NCBI GenBank assembly: GCA_019677205.1
Contig: JAAMXY010000097.1
Location: forward strand, 3,616 to 28,289
Direction: 5' to 3'
DNA length: 24,674 nucleotides
DNA from: Pinguiococcus pyrenoidosus
Taxonomy: Eukaryota > Sar > Pinguiophyceae > Pinguiochrysidales > Pinguiochrysidaceae
Numbering within the stretch: position 1 is the first letter of the stretch; every line of letters starts with the position of its first letter. Of the stretch, positions 9,844 through 17,506 are shown piece after piece. The translations under genes were made by a program, and so were the position numbers. Under the pieces are notes generated by a model, which ran no database searches, had not been told where the DNA came from, and was given only the letters and a program-made list of their open reading frames with translations.

Positions 9844-9887
9844 CCTCTTTGTTCCTATTTCTCTGCCTTGCGGTGGGTGGCTTACAG
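9812..9887 (+). promoter_or_regulatory. CT-rich tract and probable 3' splice site of a 5'-UTR intron of RAD23
   Basis: A (TC)12T run at 9812-9836 continues as a pyrimidine-rich stretch and ends in CTTACAG at 9881-9887, immediately before the RAD23 ATG. A polypyrimidine tract followed by CAG exactly abutting the start codon looks like a 3' splice site, so the 5' UTR probably contains an intron. I cannot place the donor. The alternative is that the CT tract is simply a leader or promoter element. Confidence 0.55.
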
Positions 9888-11547
9888 ATGAAGATCACCG
9901 TGAAGACCATCAGCGGACAGAAGTTCAGCGTCGAAGTGGCGGCAGACGACAACGTTGGGGGCATCAAGAGCAAGATCGAGGCGGCCAACCGCGATTTCCC
10001 CGCGGGGGAAACCAAGCTTATTCATAAGGCGAAGATCCTCAAGAATGAGCAGACCATTGCGGAGATCGGGCTGAAGGAAACCGACTTCCTCGTGTGCCAT
10101 CGGCAGGCGCCGCCCATGGCATCCGGAGGCGCACGCGTCAGCTCCGCGTCGCAGTCGGCCCGGGAGGGCTCCAACACGTCCAGCACGTCCGCGCCTCCGC
10201 CGACCCCCGCGCCGGCGGCAACGCCGTCCGCCACTGCCACGCCGGCGCCGACGGCAGCCACCACCCCAAGTGCGCCCCAGCGCACCGCCCCTCCCCAGGC
10301 GGCCGCGGCCGCCGCCCCTGCGCCGGCGCAACCGCCTGTGAACGAGGAGCACGTCAACTACCTCCTGGAGATGGGCTTGACCACGGACCGCGCGCAGATC
10401 GAGGCTGCGCTTCGCGCCGCCAGGGGAAACCCCGACGTGGCCTTCGAGTTCCTCACCACGGGCATCCCGCCCGAGGCCACGCCCGCTGCCAATGCGATGG
10501 AGGGCGCTGCCTTCGCGCCCGGGGCCGCGGCGCCCAACGCTGCCGGAGGAGGAGCAGGAGGGGCCCCGACGGGGCTGGCGCGCCTCCGCCAGCATCCGCA
10601 GTTCAACCAGCTCCGCCAGCTTGTACAGACCAACCCGAACGCCCTGCAGCAAGTGCTCGCGACGATCGGGTCTCAAGACCCGGACCTGCTCAGCATCATC
10701 CACGCCAACCAGGCGGAGTTCATCGAGATGATGAACGAGCCGATCACGGACGCTGGTCCGGCCGCTGGAGCAGCCGCCCCGGGTGGCGCGCCCGGAGCAG
10801 CCGCCGGAGCTGCGGCCGGACCTCCGGGAGGCATGCTCGGGCTCGATCCCGCAGACCTTGCGCGGCAGATCGCTTCGATGCCGCCGGCGATCCAGGCACG
10901 GCTGGCCCAGGAGATGGGCCTCACGCCGCAGCAGCTAGCGCAGCTGCCCGCCATGATTAGCGCCATGCCGCCCGAGCAGCTCCGAAACATGATGATGGGA
11001 GCAGCGGGTGCCGCCGGTGCCGGAGGTGGCATGCCCGGCCAGCATGTGATTCGCTTGACGGACGAGGAGATGGCGGCGGTGAATGGACTGACGGAGATGG
11101 GGTTTGACAGGAACCAGGTAGCGTACCTCGCCCATACCATCGGCGCATGATTGCGTTAGCGTCGGCATGTGTGTCTTCATTTGCGTCTTCGGTTACGTCC
11201 GTACGCTGAGCCCTGACCTTTGACCTCTGACCTCTGACCTCTGACCTCGAAAAATGCGTTTTCCTTCGTAGGCCGTGCAGGCGTACCTCGCGTGCGACAA
11301 GAACTACGAGCTAGCCGCGAATTTGCTGATGGATGGTGGTCTCGGTTTCGACGAAGGACCCGGAGTCGGTGCCATGGGCGCGTTCATGGGAGCACCAGCA
11401 CCAACGGGGGGCAACGCGAACACGAACACCGAAGGTGGAGGGGCAAATCCGGGTGGAGCGGCAGACGGTGGCGGCAACAACGACGGCGCAGGTGGCAACG
11501 GCAACAGCAACACGAATGAGGATGAGGATGAAGACATGTACTCTTAA
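9888..11547 (+). CDS. RAD23: RAD23 ubiquitin-receptor / nucleotide-excision-repair protein (two exons)
   Basis: Exons are 9888-11117 and 11272-11547 (intron 154 bp, phase 0), giving 501 aa. Residues 1-73 form a ubiquitin-like domain (MKITVKT..., KLIHKAKIL). An Ala/Pro/Thr-rich linker follows, then UBA1 (about 151-194, LLEMGLTTDRAQIEAALRAA) and the XPC-binding domain (about 229-285, HPQFNQLRQLVQTNP). A further Met/Pro/Gln-rich helical segment (about 317-365) comes next. UBA2 (about 387-433) is completed across the splice junction: MGFDRNQ joins AVQAYLACDKNYELAANLL. RAD23 delivers ubiquitylated proteins to the proteasome through its UBL and stabilises XPC/Rad4 in DNA repair. The frame stays open upstream to 9498, but every RAD23 UBL starts at this Met and the upstream frame reads through the CT tract, so I start at 9888. 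Unusually, a Gly/Asn-rich, acidic tail of about 65 residues follows UBA2, which is normally the C-terminus. Confidence 0.95.
11214..11248 (+). repeat. 5 x 7-bp tandem repeat inside the RAD23 intron
   Basis: Five consecutive copies of TGACCT[T/C] fill 35 bp of the 154-bp intron, ending 23 bp before the acceptor TAG at 11269-11271. The repeats are CT-rich and may act as the polypyrimidine/branch region (each unit contains CTGAC, close to a branch-point CTNAY). Confidence 0.9.
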
Positions 11548-11998
11548 CGGGTTGCGTACCGGTCCGCGATTTCCGTAGCACAAGGAGCGCTCTCGGCTGT
11601 GCTGTGCGTGGAACAGCGTGCTGTGTAGAATCAACGTTGCAGAGCAGATCCAATAGGTAGTTCGTGCCATGTCGCCGAAGTGAAGACTTTATGTACATCG
11701 TCTCCATCCCCTTCGTGCTGATGGATCTTCGGCTTTGCCCCCGCCCTTCCCAACGAAGACTCAACAGAGGACCCGGGTTGTAACGGTACTACCATTCAGG
11801 ACGTTGCTCCCTTGCAGAGTATCAGCAGGAGCCGGTCGGCAACAAGCCGCGTACGCCAACTTGAGCTGCAGCCGGTCGACGCCGCGAAAGACAAAGCCTA
11901 CTGCCCAGTCCTGCTCCCCACCCTTCCTCCGGTACCCCTGCCGCCCTTTCCCCGAGGAATGAGCCTCCTCGCGTCCTCGCAAGGTTCTGCTCCGCTTC
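11548..11998. other. Convergent 3' intergenic region (RAD23 / CDGSH)
   Basis: About 450 bp separates the stop codons of two convergent genes and must hold both 3' UTRs. No convincing ORF, RNA gene or repeat was seen. No canonical AATAAA signal was noticed, which is common in GC-rich protists. Confidence 0.6.
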
Positions 11999-12316
11999 CT
12001 AGGTCTGCACGATCAGTGGGCCGACGTTGTCACCAGTCTCCTTGTTGTGCTTCACGTGGCTGCCATCGCAGAGGGGGAACTTGCTGGACTTCCAGCAGCG
12101 GCAGTAGACGCACTTCTTGCCTGCCTCGAGCTTCTCGGTGTGCACCACCTTCTCAGACTCGAGGTCGATAGACTCGTTGATGCGGTTGGTGGCCAAAAGC
12201 TGGGTGCTTCCGACGCGCGCCGCCGAGGACAGCGCGGGGCGGGGCGTGAAAGCCCGGGCAGTTCCGACGAGGGAGGCCAGAGCGGCGAAGAAGAGCAGGA
12301 TGGACAGTCGGTTCAT
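11999..12316 (-). CDS. CDGSH iron-sulfur (NEET) domain protein with plastid-type leader
   Basis: A single-exon frame encodes 105 aa. The C-terminal half carries the complete NEET signature: C72-x-C74, Ser77, Pro81, then CDGSH with C83 and H87. These three Cys and one His ligate a [2Fe-2S] cluster in this family. C69 is an extra Cys just upstream. The N-terminus has a hydrophobic core (about residues 5-19) and an Ala-x-Ala site ending at A22, followed by Phe23-Thr-Pro-Arg and a Ser/Ala/Arg-rich stretch to about 45. A signal peptide followed by an aromatic-led transit peptide is the bipartite plastid presequence of algae with a secondary red plastid. I infer plastid location; Fe-S/electron transfer or redox sensing is the family role. 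There is no transmembrane anchor after the leader, unlike animal mitoNEET; the size resembles plant NEET. Confidence 0.92.
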   Translation of the reverse strand: MNRLSILLFFAALASLVGTARAFTPRPALSSAARVGSTQLLATNRINESIDLESEKVVHTEKLEAGKKCVYCRCWKSSKFPLCDGSHVKHNKETGDNVGPLIVQT

Positions 12317-12619
12317 CTTGCCTACGCTTACAAGCTGCGGTTAGCGCTTGAAGCACTGGCGATAGGCTGCTGGAGTCAGCTGCGTCGTCGTGCGAAGGGA
12401 AAGATACAACGAGATCCACACGCACTTCCCCTGGCGGCAGTATCTTCGCCACACGCAGAGAAGGACACGGAGAACGCACCTCTGGAAGCACTTGCGAGAT
12501 ATGCAAAGACCACAGATGTGAGTCGCAAGCGCGAGCTGCGGAGAGTACAGCCTTCCGGGACCAAAGGAAGCCTGCCAGTGGCGCTTCTCTCTCTGCGTCA
12601 TTTTCATTCTGCTTCTCGA

Positions 12620-12659
12620 GAGCTTCGGAGCTTTGGAGCTTTGGAGCTTTAGAGCTTTG
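12620..12659. repeat. 5 x 8-bp tandem repeat
   Basis: GAGCTT[C/T][G/A] occurs five times head to tail: copies 2, 3 and 5 are identical (GAGCTTTG), while copies 1 and 4 each differ by one base. It lies about 300 bp upstream of the CDGSH start and 320 bp upstream of the NDUFV1 start. It may be a promoter element array or simple slippage. Confidence 0.85.
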
Positions 12660-12754
12660 GCAGGGTTGCGTACTCAGGTACGTGATAGGTACGCCAAGAG
12701 GTACTGTACTCTAGTATCTTGGACCTATGTGGTACCAACTCACGTGGAGCTTGT

Positions 12755-12910
12755 GACGGTTTCAAATTTCAAACAGCATTATAAACCAATTCTTTGATAT
12801 TTTTTACAAAAAATATAAAAAATAAAATTGTCATATAACTCAACGTAGCTATCTGGATTCATAAACATTGTAAGGTATATATTATTTTCAAAACATGTTT
12901 TTCAATTTCT
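12755..12910. promoter_or_regulatory. AT-rich island with 20-bp palindrome
   Basis: About 155 bp of strongly AT-rich DNA sits in an otherwise GC-rich region. It contains a perfect inverted repeat at 12797-12816 (ATATTTTTT, spacer AC, AAAAAATAT) followed by more A-rich sequence. It ends about 70 bp before the NDUFV1 ATG. Possible roles are a nucleosome-depleted core promoter, a replication origin or a matrix-attachment element; none can be decided from sequence alone. Confidence 0.6.
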
Positions 12911-12980
12911 GCCCGCCTACGCGAGGGTTTTGACGCTTCTGTTTCCCGAGCTGAGCTGCTCTTTGCTGGTGCTCAGAAAC

Positions 12981-14715
12981 ATGTTGGCGCGCCGCTCTCT
13001 CCGCACTCTCCGCGCGCCGGCCTCTCAGGCGGGCCGCGTGGCGCTGTCGTCGGAGGCGGAGCCGCAGTTGACGCGCGTGTACGGCGGCCTGGCGGACGAA
13101 GACCGGATTTTCACCAACATCTACGGCGAGCAGGACTGGCGTATCGGCGACGCGCTCAAGCGAGGCGACTGGTGCGTTCGCCCTCTATGGACTAAGAGAC
13201 CGTTGGGACAGATGCACTGAGTGTGCTAGCGCAGGCACCGCACCAAGGATCTGCTTTGGATGGGGCCCGATCAGATTGTGCAGGACATGAAGGATTCGGG
13301 CCTCCGTGGCAGAGGTGGCGCCGGCTTTCCCTCGGGCCTGAAGTGGTCCTTCATGCCCAAGCATACCCAGGGCAGACCGTCCTTCCTGGTGGTGAACGCC
13401 GATGAGTCGGAGCCCGGGACCTGCAAGGACCGGGAGATCATGCGCAAAGACCCGCACAAGGTCCGTAGAGAACGCCGGTTCTGGGTTGTTGTGAGGCGCC
13501 TGGGTTGCTGACGGGCGTGAACTGGCTCTCCAAAACAAAAGCTGGTCGAGGGCTGCCTCATCGCTGGCTACGCCATGCGCGCGCGTGCGGCGTACATCTA
13601 CATCCGCGGCGAGTACTTCAACGAGGCGGTCGTGCTGGACGAAGCCATCCACGAGGCCTACCAGCAGGGCTTCCTAGGTCCGTAGCTTCTCGACGTCCGG
13701 CATTTTGCTTGCTGCGAGCAAGCACTTGAAAAGGTGATCCTAGCGCTAAGCTTTGTCTTGCCGTGGCTGGAAAGGTCAAAACGCGTGCGGAAGTGGCTAC
13801 GATTTTGACGTGTATTTGCACCGCGGCGCTGGCGCGTACATCTGCGGAGAGGAGACGGCGCTCATCGAGTCCCTCGAGGGCAAGCAGGGAAAGCCTCGTC
13901 TGAAGCCGCCCTTCCCGGCCAACGTCGGCGTCTTCGGCTGCCCCACCACCGTGACGAACGTGGAGACCGTGGCCGTCTCGCCGACCATCCTGCGCCGCGG
14001 CCCGGCGTGGTTCGCCGGCCTCGGGCGCAAGGGCAATAGCGGCACGAAGCTCTTCGGCATCTCCGGGCACGTGAACAACCCCAAGGTCGTTGAGGAGGAG
14101 ATGTCCATCGAGCTGCGCGACCTGCTCGAGCGTCACTGCGGTGGCGTCCGCGGCGGCTGGCAAAACCTGCAGGCGGTCATTCCGGGTGGCTCGTCGGTCC
14201 CCGTCCTGGACGAGGAGGCCTGCCAGTCGGTGATGATGGACTTCGATGACCTCAAGGCCAAGGGCTCCGGCCTCGGGACGGCGGCGGTCACGGTCATGGA
14301 CAAGAGCGTCGACATGGTGGCGGCCATCCGCCGGCTGGCGCACTTCTACAAGCACGAGTCCTGCGGCCAGTGCACGCCCTGCCGCGAAGGCACCGGCTGG
14401 CTAGAGCAGATGCTCATCCGCATGGAGAGCGGAAACGCCGACAAGGGAGAGATCCCCATGCTCGACGAGATCTCTCGCCAGATCGAAGGCCACACGATCT
14501 GCGCCCTCGGCGACGCCGCAGCGTGGCCCGTGCAGGGGCTGATCCGGCGCTTCCAGCACGTGATTGAAGAAAGGATCGACAACCCAGAGGCCTTTGACCC
14601 GCAGAAGCACTTCCAGAAGGCCTGGTCTGGCGAGCAGTTTGCCAACGACGAGTGGACGAAGACCTACGGCATGGGCAAGACCTACGGACAGAAGGCGTCC
14701 TCCTGGTTCGGCTAG
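12981..14715 (+). CDS. NDUFV1: NADH:ubiquinone oxidoreductase 51-kDa flavoprotein 1 (four exons)
   Basis: Exons are 12981-13171, 13235-13460, 13542-13677 and 13775-14715, with introns of 63, 81 and 97 bp in phases 2, 0 and 1. They join to 497 aa that read continuously as the NuoF/NDUFV1 family. This is the complex I subunit that binds NADH and FMN and carries Fe-S cluster N3 on the matrix arm. Visible signatures are the Gly-rich nucleotide loop ([13 protein letters not shown]), [34 protein letters not shown], and the N3 ligands in [12 protein letters not shown] plus TICALGD. The first ~24 residues ([19 protein letters not shown]) are Arg/Ser/Ala-rich without acids, a mitochondrial presequence. 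The C-terminal ~45 residues (after VQGLIRRF) extend slightly with an Asp/Glu/Lys-rich tail. The SEPGT variant (GEPGT in animals) also occurs in bacterial relatives, so it is not a defect. Introns 2 and 3 share the donor GTCCGTAG and lack a clear polypyrimidine tract. Confidence 0.96.
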
Positions 14716-15208
14716 GCAGGCCCACGAGTCGTACCTTCAGGGCGCACGAGCCTTCCCAACTGTGAGCGTGGAAGAACGCATCCTTTTCTGCTACCTTGTC
14801 TTGTCAGCCCCGACGCGGGCCGTGCTTGTCAGGGATGGTCCTGTCCCAATGCTCCACCCAATCTTCCGCGTCACCGGACGGATGCGCTGCTGGACGATTC
14901 CTCGCAGACTGCTGCCGCTTGTTGGTCTCTCAAACTACCGCAACCAGGATCCTCCCATTCAGCTCGAGTCGTTCCATGCCTTCCGCATGATCCAGCTAGT
15001 CGACTGGCGGTGCGAGTGCATCAAACGTGCCTGCGACGGCGAGAACCGCCAGGAGAAACGTAGGTCTCAAGGGAAAGCGGCGTCTGCTTCTCGTTTCTGA
15101 CTCGAACAACACACGTGTCTGCGACGCCTCCTCGCTCCCTGTCTGCTTGCAAGGATGCGCAGGGGTATGTATCTACGGCTTCACCGGGCCGACAGCACTA
15201 CACACGCT
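14716..15208. other. Convergent 3' intergenic region (NDUFV1 / AP-2 sigma)
   Basis: These 493 bp lie between two stop codons and should hold both 3' UTRs. The open frames here overlap flanking coding exons or show no domain. No repeat, RNA gene or canonical poly(A) signal was recognised. Confidence 0.6.
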
Positions 15209-16080
15209 CTACTCCAGCTTCTCGACGTCCCTCATACGACTCACGATCTCCCGCAGGCTGGTCTCGTGGATCTGCGGAGTTCGCGGCACCGTGAGTCCAG
15301 CGCTCGCGTGCGACGCTTTTGACAGCTTTGGCCTTTACCTCTCCGGCGAGGATGAATTCATCCAAGATGGAGTACACCTTGTTAAAATTGAAGACGATGT
15401 CCAGCTCGCAGACGTTGCTGAAGTACTCGTCCAGGAGCGTCACGAAGAGGTGGATCCCCTCGAGGGCGCTCAGCTCGTTCTCATTCGCGTCCACAGCAAG
15501 CGTGAAGTACAAGCCGGCGTACTTCCTGGACAGTTGAAAAGCAGATCCGACCGAGCTTCGTCAACGTGTCGTGACGCAGCTTCTGTCCTGCGGCGCAGCT
15601 TCGTACCGGTACACAAGCTTGTAGTTGTTGTACTCGATGAAGTTGGTGAACTTCCGGTCTCGGCCGGCGATGAGTCGATGAACTTCCGCCTCCGTGCGAA
15701 CCTTGGAAAAAAAACAAAGTCGTAGCGTTAGGGAGCACGCAAGGGAACGAGGAATCGAGAGAGGGAGCGTGAGGCAAGATCCCCACGAGATTCTCATCTA
15801 GTTGCCACCGCTCCGTCGACTGCCCCTTTCTGGTCTGTGATGCGCTGCTCTGTTCTGCTCTGTTCTGCGCTGTTCTGCTCTGTTCTGATCTGCCTTTGTG
15901 CCTTCTTTCTCTTCGTTGGTTCCGCTTTGCTATCTGCATTGCTATCTGCTTTGCTGTCTGCTTTGCTATCGGCTCAGCTTTGCTGGGCGGTACCTTGTCG
16001 TCCTCGGTCGCTGCTGGGAGCCACCACTTCGACAGGCGCGTGTTGCCTTGCTTGTTCTGGAGCAGAAGGAATCGAATCAT
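15209..16080 (-). CDS. AP2S1: AP-2 complex subunit sigma, clathrin adaptor small chain (four exons)
   Basis: Exons on the minus strand, 5' to 3': 16080-15994, 15701-15607, 15525-15339 and 15271-15209, with introns of 292, 81 and 67 bp. They encode 143 aa, against 142 in human AP2S1. The product opens [20 protein letters not shown], which fits the sigma-2 pattern (MIRF.L.QN..G.TRL.KW) rather than sigma-1 or sigma-3. It continues through [59 protein letters not shown] and LAGEIHETS, and ends in a short charged helix. This longin-fold subunit, with alpha-adaptin, forms the pocket for acidic dileucine cargo signals in clathrin-mediated endocytosis at the plasma membrane. Splice joins were chosen to restore this conserved sequence; all are GT-AG. 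Donors are GTACCG, GTACGA and GTAAAG. No other AP-2 gene is in the window. Confidence 0.95.
15846..15890. repeat. 10-bp tandem repeat in AP-2 sigma intron 1
   Basis: Plus-strand TGCTCTGTTC is repeated four times (third copy TGCGCTGTTC) with a partial fifth copy. It lies in the 292-bp first intron of the adaptor gene, upstream of a different 12-bp array in plus-strand coordinates. Confidence 0.85.
15925..15972. repeat. 4 x 12-bp tandem repeat in AP-2 sigma intron 1
   Basis: Four 12-bp units of the form CTTTGCTATCTG (variants CATTGCTATCTG, CTTTGCTGTCTG, CTTTGCTATCGG) run head to tail, close to the 5' splice site of the minus-strand intron at 15993. Together with the 10-bp array it fills about a third of the intron. 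Confidence 0.88.
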
Positions 16081-17506
16081 CTTGGGAAAGGGATCCTTTG
16101 CTCTCTGCCCTTGCGCCAGAATCCCGACGCGCCGGCGTCCGCGTCGGCCCGCTCTTCGCCGGAGAAGCCGGCGAAACGCGAAGATCCTGTAAACGTCGCG
16201 TGCTATGCATGGATACTTCTGAATGGAGCGTTTAGTACTTATGTGAATAGGTCTGTAATTATCGATGTAGTTGTTGTCTTCGGATCTGTTTGTATTTGTA
16301 CAGAATCTTCTATAACCGGTGACGCTCGGACTGATATTTACCTTACAACGCTGACAACCCTGAACCAGGATTCATGCTTTATGATTCATGAATGAGGGCG
16401 GCGGGAAACTTCGAAGTTGGGACACGTGAGAAACTGCTAGCATGCACTCGCCAGTGTTTCGCTTCGCGCGGTGGGAATCGGGAACAGGATGATGACATCA
16501 GCACATCGCTCGCTGATGCATGGACACCACAAGAGACGTGCGATAGCCAGCCACGCCAGCCCAAGCAGCAAAGGCAGCAAAGGCAGCCAGGTCAGCCAGG
16601 CGCCAGGATGAAATGTGATCATCTATTCTCCGACGGCTCCCGATGCATCAGCCAAGATAAGGCGAAACGGCAGGAAGCAAGAAGACCAAACCCTCAGTCC
16701 TCTGGGCCGCACCGCACTTCCGAGATCAGATCATCGCGGTGGGTCGCGCTCCAGGACCGCGGCGCAGCGCAGGTGTCGCGCGCCGATACTATCGCGCCGG
16801 GCATGCACATTCTGGAAACATCCGCGAGCGTTGGCCGCCATCGCTCCATGCAGCAGGATCGCTGCGCTGTTGGAACGCAAAGCAACGCCGGTCGCTGATG
16901 CCGACGCTGATCGTTGGCGCAACGTGACTGGGCGGGGACGCCATGAAAATTGTGTCGATTGACGCAAGCCAATGAAGATCCGAATATAATCATTTGGAAT
17001 TTATTGTGACGAACCAATTATTCGACTGACGCGATGATGTCTTCCATTCGCTCCTCGCTCACTGGCTCGCGGAGGCATTGGCTGTGCAAATTCAAGAAGC
17101 GCAGCTTATTGGGCGACGGGCGAAGATCGCCAGGTCGCTTTAGCCGCCTATGGCACGCCTCATCTGCACAACTGCAAGACTTGCTCAAAGTTGCACGCGA
17201 GCTGGAGCTTCGTTGCTTTCACTGTACTCACGAAAGAAGACGTCTGGAGAAGCGTGGCAAGATGTTGACAAACGCCATAGACTGCGCCGTTTCTCCTGCA
17301 TGATGCGCCCAACGCGCCTGCGCCTCTGCATGCTCACCGAGCTGGCCGCTGGACGGCCGTCGTAGACCGAGGCGCGAGAGAAGGCAGCCGACCAGCGTGA
17401 CAGCTGGAGACGGGGTTCGAAGTGCAGCAGAAGTTGTGGTGGGGAAGCCGCGGACGACGGCCGTTTTGGCCAGCATTCCTGGCTTGGCAGCGGCGAGAAG
17501 CGCGGC
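16081..17506. other. Divergent intergenic region between AP-2 sigma and the K+ channel
   Basis: These 1.4 kb hold the upstream regions of two divergent genes. About 16205-16400 is relatively AT-rich, and a short palindrome (ATTCATGAAT, 16384-16393) lies there. A degenerate 9-bp array of GGCAGCAAA/GGCAGCCAG type lies at about 16564-16607. The longest open frame (16392-16898) covers that array and has no recognisable domain or conserved composition; I do not call it a gene. No RNA gene was recognised. Confidence 0.55.
16564..16607. repeat. Degenerate 9-bp tandem repeat
   Basis: Units AGCAGCAAA, GGCAGCAAA, GGCAGCCAG, GTCAGCCAG and GCGCCAGG follow one another. It is preceded by similar GCCAGCCACGCCAGCCC sequence, so the whole patch is a diverging simple-sequence region. 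Confidence 0.6.

Larger units (their letters stand above)
7743..9887. other. Divergent intergenic region between the DDT-PHD gene and RAD23
   Basis: This 2.1-kb stretch contains the upstream regions and probably the 5' UTRs of two divergent genes. Several open frames of 80-290 codons occur on both strands, but they overlap each other, have skewed Arg/Ala/Ser-rich composition from high GC, and show no recognisable domain. I do not call any of them genes. What is visible: a G-rich patch at 8562-8592, a 10-bp-stem hairpin at 8717-8740, an ATTC microsatellite at 8866-8935, adjoining CTGC/CTGG-type tetranucleotide repeats at about 8944-8975, and a CT tract at 9812-9836 leading to a probable 3' splice site at 9887. 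No RNA gene was recognised. Confidence 0.6.
12317..12980. promoter_or_regulatory. Bidirectional upstream region between CDGSH and NDUFV1, with AT-rich island
   Basis: These 664 bp lie between two divergent start codons and so should hold both promoters. Part is GC-rich, with an 8-bp array at 12620-12659 and several GGTAC motifs at about 12676-12735. From about 12755 to 12910 the composition switches to strongly AT-rich, with A and T runs. Open frames at 12047-12652 run antisense through the CDGSH gene and look spurious. Confidence 0.55.

Noticed and set aside
9498-9887. In-frame N-terminal extension of RAD23 of 130 codons
   Set aside because: It translates a CT microsatellite into Leu-Ser repeats, shows no domain, and the UBL of RAD23 begins at the later Met.
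11214-11248. TGACCT repeats as nuclear-receptor response elements
   Set aside because: The motif match is only to animal half-sites, the copies lie within an intron, and the organism is not an animal.
16392-16898. 168-codon plus-strand open frame upstream of the channel
   Set aside because: Passes through degenerate GGCAGC repeats, no recognisable domain, overlapped by other open frames; insufficient support for a gene.
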